A DNA stretch of 64,000 nucleotides, taken from positions 1 through 64,000 of the forward strand of contig JAUZRG010000068.1 of NCBI GenBank assembly GCA_030950585.1, given 5' to 3'. The translations under genes were made by a program, and so were the position numbers. A model generated the notes under the pieces. That model worked only from the letters and a program-made list of their open reading frames with translations, was not told where the DNA came from and made no database searches. This DNA comes from Mariprofundaceae bacterium. Its GTDB lineage: Bacteria > Pseudomonadota > Zetaproteobacteria > Mariprofundales > Mariprofundaceae. This document shows, in pieces, positions 1-8,398 of the stretch; positions within the stretch are counted from its first letter, which is position 1, and each line of letters opens with the position of its first letter.

Positions 1-215
1 GTGCCTAAGCTACTGGATATCAAATTGGGCAAGCTACCAAAGGTTATGACCTGAGGTGGAGGGGCATTGGTAACTTGAGTTATTGCATTGGATTTCTTGC
101 TGGCACCAGCACTATTGGTAGCTGTCAGTTGGTAATAATAGGTGGTGTTTGAAATCAAGCCGGTCACATTGGTTGCAGTACCGTTTATTTGGGCAGGATT
201 GAAGTCTGTGGCACT
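1..215 (-). pseudogene. Fibronectin type III-like protein fragment
   Basis: Read on the minus strand this stretch stays open to the window edge and encodes a fibronectin type III-like segment, with the hallmark run TYYYQLTATNSAGASKKSN followed by a proline-rich linker (NAPPP). Such modules are normally tandem units of secreted or surface proteins. The 5' part is missing because the frame runs straight into the inverted repeat of the neighbouring insertion sequence and then meets a stop codon. No start codon is visible, so this is the 3' remainder of a gene broken by the element or by a deletion next to it. What lies beyond the left edge is unknown. Confidence 0.6.
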
Positions 216-1343
216 GGGCTTCAGTCATTCCATCAAGATTAACTGAACAATATTTTCCCAGCTGATATTTGACCTTTTAAGCTATTCTAAGAGTCAGGAT
301 ATTTTCAAGAGACAGTGCTCCCTTAATGATGCCCATTGCCACTGCTGGAACTTCCCGTGTTGTCCAATGAACACGAGAAAAATTATGGATAATTTGATGC
401 ACGTCTAAAGTTCGTTGCAATGCAGTTTTATTTTTTGCATAGGTATTCGTCCGCCTTCTAAAAGCACTGTTCCTACGACGTAACGCAGCATTTTGTGCTT
501 CAAGGCGATTCGCTTGAATGTCTGATGATTGAAGGTTTTGAACAGTGTCAGGGTGTTCACGTTTAGGTGCTTCATATTTGGGTCGCTTACGACCAGGTTT
601 TGATCCCTGTGAACCTTTGTTCTTGAGTCTCAATTTGACTCCTTCAGGCAGAGTTTTAGGTGGCCTTCCCCGTTTCCCATTGCGCAATTGTTCTGCGCAT
701 AAATCAAACAATGTATTGCCATAGCGTCGCTCACCATCAGAGAGAAAAGTGAGGTCTTGGCTACGCTCAATGTAGGAAACCATTGTTTCCATCACTGACT
801 GAAACATCTCCTGATTCCTTTGACCACAACGTTGTTCGACAATAAATCGACTTGACCTTTCCATGATAACAGCCGTTCCAGCCTTCTGAGTGACTAGCTC
901 CTATTCGCTTATTAACAATGGTGTAAAGCTCATCGCCCTCAAAAGTTAAGCTGATAAATTGATGGCACATGGCGTAAAGCATTAAGGGTTTCTTTTGTTT
1001 AGAAAACTTCGTTTCCCATGTTGACACTGTTCCTTTATGGATACCAAAAATACGTCTCGTGGCTCGTAAACCCAAACCCTCACTCCGTACACGAATAACA
1101 CCTGCAACCTTGCTCAATGGGCTGTTCAGCTGCGCCATCGGAGTATCCTTTGTTTCGGAGAAGATGTTTTTGCAGCTTAAGCACTTATAAAGATAGCGAA
1201 TACCATTGTGTTTCGTCGTATAAACTTTGTGTGTTTTAAGATTGGAGCCTAAGCAGTATGGGCAACTTACTTGTTGGGAAGATGACATGGCCACACTCTA
1301 ACAAAAATGACCCTGTCGAGAATACTGGGAATCGCTGAAGCCC
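216..1343 (-). mobile_element. IS1-like insertion sequence (defective)
   Basis: The element encloses the broken transposase. Its ends carry matching terminal inverted repeats. The left end reads inward GGGCTTCAGTCATTCC from 216, and the right end, read inward from 1343 on the minus strand, is GGGCTTCAGCGATTCC, two mismatches in 16. The three bases outside (ACT at 213-215, its complement AGT at 1344-1346) extend the symmetry, so the exact boundary is uncertain by about 3 bp. No 8-9 bp target duplication is visible. The left flank is a fibronectin-like gene and the right flank is an IS66 transposase. Confidence 0.7.
277..1288 (-). pseudogene. IS1-family transposase, frameshifted
   Basis: Two minus-strand frames together make one transposase of about 335 residues. 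The N-terminal part (1288 to about 880) has a zinc-ribbon with CPYC and CLSC pairs and a helix-turn-helix region (RATRRIFGIHKGTVSTW), then the first catalytic acidic stretch (GDELYT). The C-terminal part (about 870 to 277) carries a second acidic motif (SDGERRYG) and the conserved VPAVAMGII region. The frames join near 876-880, where one extra base separates GW from TAVIMERS. The join requires skipping a base and has no slippery run, unlike the -1 shift of IS1, so it looks like a mutation. ATG at 1288 is preferred over the in-frame GTG at 1294. Confidence 0.75.
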
Positions 1344-1346
1344 AGT

Positions 1347-2401
1347 ACCGACATTTCTCTACTTCACTATTCCTTTTAAGCAGTAAACTAGACATATATT
1401 TTGCCCACTCTTTCTTATGTTTTTTCTCAATATACTGAAGCTCTCTTAAATGGAGGACATTGCATAAAGCATGTTGACAGCGATTGTATCTGAAGTATGA
1501 TTTCCAGTGATCATGTATCGCTACACCTGAAAAACGAGGAAGAACGCCAGCATGATTCATGGCTTCGATACCTCATCTTGCATGGACTTGGTAATAAGTC
1601 GAAAATTTATTTGAAGCAGCATGTAACCAATGAAGCTTACCTTTTACACGCAAGCCTGATTCATCTAAATGGATAACATCTGCTTTCGTTAACAGCTCTT
1701 TTGTTGCTTCAGTCGAGGGTGAAATATGATTGTTTAAAGACTCAGATGCTTTGAGGATCGTTGCCTCATAGATCCTATGTTTCAACAAATCTTCAAAAAT
1801 TTACGATGTACGCTTAGTTGATTGTGTAATGCTGATTTGAAAAGTAGCATGCCCATGTTTTAATCCCATTCCCATATTGTGTTGGCTGGGTGACATGAGC
1901 AGGAAATTGGCCACGATTTTCATGCTTACACTGTGGACATGTTTTTATTTCTGCCTTGAATGATGTGATTTCTATACGGATTGCTGGAATATCAAAAACC
2001 TGTCGTTCTTCATGGCCAGACACATCTTTGTTCTCTAATCCCGAACCGCAATGTACGCAAGTATTAACCTTTTTGACTTCAATATGATGCGGTGCTTTGG
2101 ATTGTTCGAGCGTCTTACCTTTATGCCCAGGCTGACCACCATTAGTCTTTTGTCCTGACTTTCTCAGACTTTCCGTTCGCTTCTCGTCGTTATTCTTTTT
2201 ACCATAACCATCGCTGGAAGGAGGTTTACTGCTGTTGCTACTATCTTTTTCTAATCGTGCTTGCAGCTCCTGAATCGTTGCCCCTTGCTCTAATAGTTGT
2301 ACAGCTAATTTCTCAACCTCCACGTCAAGCCCCATAATCAACTCAACAACAGCCTCTTCTCCTTGCTCATAGGCAACATGAATATCGTCTCGGGATGTCA
2401 T
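1347..2401 (-). pseudogene. IS66-family transposase, decayed and truncated
   Basis: Three minus-strand pieces follow the order of an IS66 TnpC transposase. The N-terminal piece starts at the ATG at 2401 and has the leucine-rich coiled coil, the DSSNSSKPPSSDG motif and a zinc-binding CVHCGSG/CPQCKH segment. The middle piece contains LLTKADVIHLDESGLRVKG, with a catalytic Asp. The last piece contains GVLPRFSGVAIHDHWKSYF and CQHALCNVLHLREL. A frameshift lies near 1800, and an in-frame TGA near 1570 separates HAR from GIEAMNHAG. The C-terminal third is absent because the reading ends at the inverted repeat of the IS1-like element. No companion tnpA/tnpB genes are present, so the copy is non-functional. 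Confidence 0.85.
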
Positions 2402-2627
2402 GCAAAATTTCATCTTGCAAACTATGACTCTAAAAGACTCTGTTGAGAAGGTGTTTGGCCTAGAAATAGCAATTCTCAATGACTTTAAAGCTTGAGTAGT
2501 ATTTCAGTTCGTTGCTATTTTTACCCCAATCTAGCGAAAAAATGGTGCTAAGAAGGCTCCTCACATAAAAAAAGGCGTAAATTATTCATAATGAGAATTA
2601 CTAGCCTAGAAGGGCTGAGTAGTTACG

Positions 2628-5306
2628 TTAATTTTTTAGTAAACCTTTCATCTCAGGTACACATGAGCCGCAGCCTGTGCCAGCCAAGGTACAGGCTTTG
2701 AGTTTCTCAAGTGAATTAGCTCCATTTTTGATCGCAGACTTCAGATCCAATTCACCCACATTGTTGCAAGCGCAAATGATTTTACCTTTGGTATCTTGTT
2801 TTTCCACAGGGCCACCTGGCGCAAGCAAGTAGGGGCGTAACTCACCCACGTCACGACCTTCCAGCATGAGCTTGCGCAGCCACTTCGCTTCTTGGATGTC
2901 ACCACCGATCCAGCGCACGGCCACCAAGCGTCCATCATGCAGCCATGCTTTGCGATTAATGCCTTGTTTGCGTTCTGAATAGCTTAATGTTTCAAAGCTT
3001 TGGCCTTGCTCCAAGAGTTGATCAAGGCGTTTGTATTGCTTGGTTTGTAAAGGCTTGGTGCAAGCCAGTTCAATGGCTGTGACGGGGTGATCACTGCCCG
3101 CACATGCGACCACGCCATAGGTATAACCCTGAATCATTTCTCGCCCCAAGCTCAGCTTTGCACCAGCCATCAGCATCATGCCACACCATGCAGGTTTAAA
3201 GCATTCAAGGTTCACGGCTGTATGCTTAAATTCAGGTTGTTTAGAAATAGGGTCAACGGCGATCATGGTCAGGTGATTGACTTGGCCTTTTTTGGCGGAC
3301 ATCTCTCCCCAATGCATGGGTAAAAAAACCAGACCCTGACGAATATCATCGGAAATTTTTGCAGGGGCAATCACCTCACCACGACGAGAGCTGATGCGAA
3401 CCAATTGTTCTTCTTTAATCTTGTATGCTTTGGCATCATTGGGGTGAATTTGTAGCTGCGGAATAGCATAGTGCTGCATGAGTGCGGGAACATGTGCTGT
3501 CTTGGTCATGGTGTGCCATTGGTCGCGGATGCGTCCTGTGGTGAGTGAAAGGGGGTATTCCTCATCGGTTGCTTCGGCCACTGGGCGATATTTCACGTCA
3601 ATAAAACGGGCTTTTTTATCGGTTGTTTCAAATAGTCCATCGCTATAAAGGCGTTGGGCTTGATTGGGTATTTGGCCTTTGGGAAATGGCCACTGCTGAG
3701 GGCCGTGTTGATCCAAAATGGCATAAGACAAACCTGCAATATCAAGGTCTTTACCTTGGGTTAAGGCGCAGTGCTCGCTAAAGATGTCTTCAGCTTTTTG
3801 ATAAGCAAAAGAATCAGACCAGTCTTTCCCCAATTTTTGGCCTAAAGAGACTGCAAAATCAGTCGTTATTTTCCAATCAGGTCGAGATAAACCTGCGGCA
3901 GGTAAGGCTTGTTGCAAATGGGTAATACAGCGTTCGGAATTGCTGATGGTTCCTTCTTTTTCAGCCCAGCCCGCAGCAGGAAAGAGAACATGTGCAAATT
4001 GAGTGGTATCGGTTGGGTGATAGGCATCAGACACAATCACCAGCTCGGCTTTCTCCAACGCCGCCTTGGTGCGTTTAGCATCGGGAAGCGAAACCATCGG
4101 GTTGGTGCAGGCAATCCATACCGCTTTGACGCTGCCTTTTTCCAGTGCTCCAAATAACTCAGTGGCCGTTAAACCCACTTGATCATGAATGCGCTCAACG
4201 CCCCAATGCTGAGCCACTTCGGCACGGTGTTGCGGGTTGTTGATCTCGCGATGGGCAGCCAGCATATTGGAAAGACCGCCGACTTCACGCCCGCCCATAG
4301 CATTGGCTTGACCTGTTAATGAAAATGGCCCACAACCTGCTTTTCCCACCTGACCCGTGGCCAGATGCAAATGAATTAAGGCGTTGTTTTTATCCACCGC
4401 TGCGGTGGATTGGTTCATGCCTTGGCACCAAAAGGACAAGGTTTTATTCTCTGCGAACCACAAGGCAGCTTGTACGATATCAGCTGCCTTTAAGTCACAA
4501 ATCGTTGCCGCTTTGCGCGGGGTCATGGCTTGTGTGTTTTTCAAGATGCTATCGAAACCTTGTGTGTGTTGCTCAATATAACTTTGATCGATTAAGTCTT
4601 CCCAAACCATCACATTTAACATCGCTTGCAGAAGTGCGACATCCGTACCTGCTTTGAGTGGCAAGTGTAGGTCTGCGATAGAGCAGGTATCGGTGCGCCG
4701 TGGATCTGCAACCACGATTTTTAGGTCGGGATTGGCTTCTTTTGCGGCCTCTAAACGACGAAACACGATGGGATGAGCATAAGCAGGGTTGGCACCGATA
4801 ATAAAAAAGGACTCCGCTAATTCAATGTCTGCATAACATGTGGGCGGCCCATCTGCACCAAAGGCGCGCTTATAAGCAGCCACCGCTGAAGACATGCAAA
4901 GTCGGGAGTTGGTATCAATATTATTACGACCAATAAAACCCTTCATGAGCTTATTAAATGCATAATAATCTTCGGTTAAAAGCTGCCCAGAAACATAAAA
5001 GGCCACGGCACCAGGCCCATGTTCTTTGATAATATCAGCAAACCTCTGCGCGCTATGATCGAGTGCAGTATCCCAATCCACAGGGGCGAAGGCTTGGCTT
5101 AATGAGGTTCGTATTTGAGGCCGTAACAAACGATCATGCGTGCGCACGGTGTGGTGAAGTTCGCGGCCTTTGGAGCAGAGTTTCCCCCTGTTAGTGGGGT
5201 GTTGCTCATTTCCTGAAAGTGAAATAATGCGCTGTCCATCTGTTTCCAAACGAATGCCGCAACCCGTACCACAATAAGAACATGCACTATTAACTGTTTG
5301 AGTCAT
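2628..5306 (-). CDS. nasA: Assimilatory nitrate reductase catalytic subunit
   Basis: This 892-residue molybdopterin oxidoreductase reduces nitrate to nitrite in the cytoplasm for nitrogen assimilation. The N-terminal [4Fe-4S] motif is visible as Cys9, Cys12, Cys16 and Cys44, followed by molybdopterin and Mo-bis-MGD domains typical of NasA/NarB. The last 50 or so residues form a BFD-like [2Fe-2S] domain (CACNN and CTLAGTGCGSC), an extension found in NasA of Klebsiella type that lets it take electrons from a partner. It has no twin-arginine signal, as expected for a cytoplasmic enzyme. It is the third gene after nirB and nirD, 51 bp downstream of nirD. No separate NasB/NasC reductase is encoded in the window. 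Confidence 0.93.
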   Translation of the reverse strand: MTQTVNSACSYCGTGCGIRLETDGQRIISLSGNEQHPTNRGKLCSKGRELHHTVRTHDRLLRPQIRTSLSQAFAPVDWDTALDHSAQRFADIIKEHGPGAVAFYVSGQLLTEDYYAFNKLMKGFIGRNNIDTNSRLCMSSAVAAYKRAFGADGPPTCYADIELAESFFIIGANPAYAHPIVFRRLEAAKEANPDLKIVVADPRRTDTCSIADLHLPLKAGTDVALLQAMLNVMVWEDLIDQSYIEQHTQGFDSILKNTQAMTPRKAATICDLKAADIVQAALWFAENKTLSFWCQGMNQSTAAVDKNNALIHLHLATGQVGKAGCGPFSLTGQANAMGGREVGGLSNMLAAHREINNPQHRAEVAQHWGVERIHDQVGLTATELFGALEKGSVKAVWIACTNPMVSLPDAKRTKAALEKAELVIVSDAYHPTDTTQFAHVLFPAAGWAEKEGTISNSERCITHLQQALPAAGLSRPDWKITTDFAVSLGQKLGKDWSDSFAYQKAEDIFSEHCALTQGKDLDIAGLSYAILDQHGPQQWPFPKGQIPNQAQRLYSDGLFETTDKKARFIDVKYRPVAEATDEEYPLSLTTGRIRDQWHTMTKTAHVPALMQHYAIPQLQIHPNDAKAYKIKEEQLVRISSRRGEVIAPAKISDDIRQGLVFLPMHWGEMSAKKGQVNHLTMIAVDPISKQPEFKHTAVNLECFKPAWCGMMLMAGAKLSLGREMIQGYTYGVVACAGSDHPVTAIELACTKPLQTKQYKRLDQLLEQGQSFETLSYSERKQGINRKAWLHDGRLVAVRWIGGDIQEAKWLRKLMLEGRDVGELRPYLLAPGGPVEKQDTKGKIICACNNVGELDLKSAIKNGANSLEKLKACTLAGTGCGSCVPEMKGLLKN

Positions 5307-5357
5307 GCCAACCCCTTTGTATTATTTAACCATTGTGACGCATCGCGCCTCATGTGA

Positions 5358-5666
5358 TCAGAAGTCTAAAAAGACCACGCCGTTTTCAATTTTTGTTGGG
5401 TACGTTTTCACACAACCTTTATCGGGTGCTGCCACTTGCCCATCTTCCAAATGAATACGCCAGTTGTGCAAGGGGCATAAAATATCATCACCTGAAATAA
5501 TGCCCTCAGCAAGCGGACCATGCTTATGAGGACAGCGATTTTCAACAGCTTTCACACGGTCACCAGTTAAGCGAAAGACTGCAATCATGACATCACCAGC
5601 TTTGACGGTACGTGCTTGCGCAGGTGGTATTTCATCCAGTTGACACACTTTAATCCAGTTGCTCAT
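5358..5666 (-). CDS. nirD: Nitrite reductase small subunit (Rieske-type NirD)
   Basis: This 102-residue protein is the small subunit of NAD(P)H-dependent assimilatory nitrite reductase. It has an intact Rieske [2Fe-2S] motif, Cys45-Pro-His47 and Cys64-Pro-Leu-His67, whereas the E. coli-type NirD has lost these ligands. Its ATG overlaps the TGA stop of nirB by 4 bp (ATGA), which indicates translational coupling and a stoichiometric complex. A dioxygenase ferredoxin is the main alternative reading, but position between nirB and nasA makes NirD the clear choice. Confidence 0.93.
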   Translation of the reverse strand: MSNWIKVCQLDEIPPAQARTVKAGDVMIAVFRLTGDRVKAVENRCPHKHGPLAEGIISGDDILCPLHNWRIHLEDGQVAAPDKGCVKTYPTKIENGVVFLDF

Positions 5667-8122
5667 GATAGTTCTACCTCGATAGGAATAACGATTTGCT
5701 TATATTCTGAAAATTGTTGATAACCTTTTTCTGCATCTGCAACACGCTCAGCCCAAGGGTCTGTATCTTGTTGTGCCACATACAAGTGCAGCCGTGCGAC
5801 AAGGGCTTTGCGATTGTTTAGATCATCAACCACGATTGCTTTGATGCTCTCCAAACCCACCCGTTTCTGCCAAGGTGCGGAACGCTCATTATGGCGGCCA
5901 GTTTCACGGTAATGTTGTAAATATGCTTTGGTGATTTCTTCTACTTCTTGAGTCGTGTGAACAATGCATAGTAATTCAGTGGCCACAACATGCACACCAC
6001 CGTTGCCGCCTGTGCTGATTTCCCAGCCACCTTCAACACCGACAATGCCCACATCTTTGATGGTTGCTTCAGCACAGTTTCGAGGGCAACCCGATACCGC
6101 TAATTTCACTTTTGCAGGGAACCAAATACGATCAAGTTCTTTTTCTAAGTGAATGCCCAGAGAGGTTGAATCCTGTGTGCCAAAACGACACCAATTAGAA
6201 CCCACACAAGTTTTCACCGTTCGCAAAGCTTTGCCATAAGCATAACCACAGTTCATGCCCAAGTCTTTCCACATGGGGGCAAGATCTTCTTTTTTCACAC
6301 CTAACAAATCAATGCGTTGACCCCCTGTTATTTTCACAGTGGGCACATTGTATTTTTTGGCAACAGTGGCAATTTTCATCAATTCATCGGGTGTGGTTTC
6401 CCCACCATAAATACGAGGGATGACAGAGAAGGTGCCATCTTTTTGAATGTTGGCATGCATCTTTTCGTTGGCAATGCGACTGCTGCGATCATCTTGTGAA
6501 TCTTCGGGCCACATCATGCCAATATAATAGTTGATGGCTGGGCGACAGACCTGACAACCTTCACCCTTCCAACCAAGTACGCTCATAATTTCGCGCACCA
6601 AGGTGAGTTTCTTGGTTTTAATTTGTTCTTTCACTTGCTCATGGTTTAAATCAGTACAAGCACAAATAGGATCATGCTCGGATTCCACAAAGGCCGTCCC
6701 TAAAGTGGAAGCAAGAAGTTGATCTACTAAGCCAGCACAGCCACCACAAGAGCCTGCGGCCTTGGTGCAAGCCGTGATTTCTTTGCGTGTGGTTAAGCCA
6801 CCTTTAACAATAGAATCCACAACATCTTTTTTGGTCACACCATTACAGCCACATACCACGGTGTCATCGGCCATTTCTGCGGCAAGATCAATGCCTGAAT
6901 GGCCTGAATCTCCTAAACCTGATGCTGAAAACAACATGGTCGAGCGTTGCTCAGAGACATCTTTGCCATCTTGCATCCATTGGAAGAAAGTAGGGCCATC
7001 GGCAGTGTCGCCAAACATGACCAAGCCTTTTATCTTATCATCCTCAAGAATAATTTTTTTGTATACGCCACCGACTTTATCCATCAATTCAATCATGTCG
7101 ACACCGGGGGTGCCCATAAAGTCACCTGCCGAAAACACATCCACACCAGAGATCTTTAATTTGGTTGAAACAACAGAACCTTCATAAGCTTTAAGTCCCT
7201 GACCTGTGATCATATGCGCCAGTACTTTGGCTTGTTCAAAGAGTGGGGCGACCAAACCATAGGCAATGCCCCGATGTTCTGCACATTCACCTACTGTATA
7301 AATAGAGGAGTCTGTGACTGTTTGCATGTAGTCATTGACCACAATGCCTCGATTGCAAAATAAGCCACAATCTTTTGCCAATGCCATATTGGGGCGAATA
7401 CCCACAGCCATAATCAATAAATCACAATCAAGGTTGGAGCCGTCTTTAAACTTTAAGCCTGTCACACGTTTTTCACCGAGCACTTCGGTGGTTAGCGTTG
7501 AGGTTTTGAATAGCATGCCTTGTTTTTCTAAGTCCGCACGCAACATGTCACCAGCGATACTATCCAACTGCATATTCATCAATGTGGCTTGATCATGGAT
7601 CACCGTTGCTTCCATGCCCAAGTTGAGGAGACCCTTTGCAGCCTCTAGGCCCAATAAGCCACCACCAATCACAGCTGCTTTTTTATATTTCTTGGCTGCT
7701 TCCACCATTGCATCGCAATCATCAATATCACGAAAGGCCATCACACCTTCTTTGTCATGGCCGGGAATAGGAATGATAAAAGGGTTGGAGCCTGTTGCGA
7801 TAATCAGGTTATCGTATTTGGCCTTAGTACCATCTTCAGCAATGACTTGTTTATAACCACGTTGAATCTCTTTAATGCGTTTGCCTAAATGAAGCGTGAT
7901 ATGATTGTCTGTATACCATTGTTCTTCATTCAGAATAATATCTTCAACGGTGGTATCTCCAGCAAGTACTGGCGATAACATAATACGATTGTAATTGGGG
8001 TATCTCTCTGCACCAAAGATGGTAATATCAAACATATCGGGGTTGGCTTTGAGGATTTCTTCGATCGCACGCACACCAGCCATGCCATTACCAATCATCA
8101 CCAGTTTCTTTTTATCGTTCAT
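5663..8122 (-). CDS. nirB: Nitrite reductase [NAD(P)H] large subunit
   Basis: This 819-residue enzyme carries out the six-electron reduction of nitrite to ammonium. The order of domains is an FAD/NAD(P)-binding pyridine-nucleotide oxidoreductase module (GNGMAGVRAIEEI near the start and a second GGGLLGLEAAKGL dinucleotide fold near residue 155), two BFD-like [2Fe-2S] segments (CGCNGVTK near 420 and CACTDLNHE near 490), and a sulfite/nitrite reductase half with siroheme-[4Fe-4S] ligands CVGSNWC near 640 and CPRNC near 680. Length and domain order are standard. It heads the nirB-nirD-nasA transcript. A consensus sigma-54 promoter lies about 45-60 bp upstream of its ATG, so expression should answer to nitrogen limitation through an NtrC-type activator (inference). 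Confidence 0.95.
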   Translation of the reverse strand: MNDKKKLVMIGNGMAGVRAIEEILKANPDMFDITIFGAERYPNYNRIMLSPVLAGDTTVEDIILNEEQWYTDNHITLHLGKRIKEIQRGYKQVIAEDGTKAKYDNLIIATGSNPFIIPIPGHDKEGVMAFRDIDDCDAMVEAAKKYKKAAVIGGGLLGLEAAKGLLNLGMEATVIHDQATLMNMQLDSIAGDMLRADLEKQGMLFKTSTLTTEVLGEKRVTGLKFKDGSNLDCDLLIMAVGIRPNMALAKDCGLFCNRGIVVNDYMQTVTDSSIYTVGECAEHRGIAYGLVAPLFEQAKVLAHMITGQGLKAYEGSVVSTKLKISGVDVFSAGDFMGTPGVDMIELMDKVGGVYKKIILEDDKIKGLVMFGDTADGPTFFQWMQDGKDVSEQRSTMLFSASGLGDSGHSGIDLAAEMADDTVVCGCNGVTKKDVVDSIVKGGLTTRKEITACTKAAGSCGGCAGLVDQLLASTLGTAFVESEHDPICACTDLNHEQVKEQIKTKKLTLVREIMSVLGWKGEGCQVCRPAINYYIGMMWPEDSQDDRSSRIANEKMHANIQKDGTFSVIPRIYGGETTPDELMKIATVAKKYNVPTVKITGGQRIDLLGVKKEDLAPMWKDLGMNCGYAYGKALRTVKTCVGSNWCRFGTQDSTSLGIHLEKELDRIWFPAKVKLAVSGCPRNCAEATIKDVGIVGVEGGWEISTGGNGGVHVVATELLCIVHTTQEVEEITKAYLQHYRETGRHNERSAPWQKRVGLESIKAIVVDDLNNRKALVARLHLYVAQQDTDPWAERVADAEKGYQQFSEYKQIVIPIEVELS

Positions 8123-8164
8123 ATCAACCTCGTGGGATCATCATTCTTTTTTACTTAAACACTA

Positions 8165-8181
8165 AGCAATTGTCGTGCCAA
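8165..8181 (-). promoter_or_regulatory. Sigma-54 promoter for nirB-nirD-nasA
   Basis: On the minus strand the sequence TTGGCACGACAATTGCT matches the sigma-54 consensus YTGGCACGRNNNTTGCW at every defined position, with GG and GC separated by exactly 10 bp. The predicted transcription start lies near 8155, giving a leader of roughly 30 bases before the nirB ATG at 8122. Confidence 0.85.
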
Positions 8182-8183
8182 AA

Positions 8184-8277
8184 GTAATTTGGCTGCATTA
8201 CAGCTAAAAAAGACATGGATGGCGTGTTAATGCCTAATAAATAAACACCATACGCCTAATAAATAAGCATTTAGATG
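8184..8277. promoter_or_regulatory. Candidate activator-binding region between nirB and transporter
   Basis: The spacer between the two sigma-54 promoters contains a 5-8-5 inverted repeat (GTAAT at 8184-8188, ATTAC at 8197-8201), a direct repeat GCCTAATAAATAARCA at 8232-8247 and 8254-8269 spaced 22 bp apart (two helical turns), and a short dyad GCATTTAGATGC at 8266-8277. None matches a full NtrC site (TGCACC-N5-GGTGCA). The spacing and placement suggest sites for an enhancer-binding or accessory regulator. Function is inferred from position only. Confidence 0.4.
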
Positions 8278-8320
8278 CAGAGGGACTTCTGAAAAGTCAG
8301 CTTTTAAACGATTGTGAGTT

Positions 8321-8337
8321 TTGGCATACCTCTTGCT
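8321..8337 (+). promoter_or_regulatory. Sigma-54 promoter for the nitrate/nitrite transporter
   Basis: TTGGCATACCTCTTGCT on the plus strand carries the -24 GG and -12 GC dinucleotides with the required 10-bp spacing and matches TTGGCA and TTGCT exactly. It departs from the -24 block consensus at CG (here TA). The predicted start is near 8348, about 50 bases before the transporter ATG. Confidence 0.75.
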
Positions 8338-8364
8338 AAATAAGAGGCATAACCAAAACACATC

Positions 8365-8384
8365 AAACCTCAATACAGAGGTTT
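8365..8384 (+). promoter_or_regulatory. Leader hairpin before transporter ribosome binding site
   Basis: AAACCTC AATACA GAGGTTT forms a perfect 7-bp stem with a 6-base loop in the untranslated leader, ending 2 bases before the AGGAG ribosome binding site at 8386-8390. It could modulate translation or act as a binding site for an RNA-binding protein. The loop (A at position 1, A at position 4) does not fit the A1/G4 pattern of ANTAR targets, so NasT-type antitermination is not supported. Confidence 0.35.
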
Positions 8385-8398
8385 TAGGAGTACAAATC

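Noticed and set aside
876-882. Programmed frameshift in the IS1-like transposase
   Set aside because: IS1 uses a -1 shift at an A-run. Here a base must be skipped at TGGAACGG, which is not slippery, so a mutation is more likely.
2612-2625. 14-bp match (GTAACTACTCAGCC) between 2612-2625 (minus) and 9894-9908 flanking the nitrate module
   Set aside because: Matches of this length are expected by chance in 64 kb, and the similarity does not extend on either side, so it is not taken as attachment sites or recombination repeats.
2741-7856. Many short frames on the strand opposite nasA and nirB, such as 6762-7187 and 4319-4657
   Set aside because: They are shadows of strongly coding genes, lack ribosome binding sites and have no recognisable protein features.
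8365-8384. ANTAR (NasT/NasR) antitermination target in the transporter leader
   Set aside because: Only one good hairpin is present, its loop lacks G at position 4, and there is no downstream terminator.
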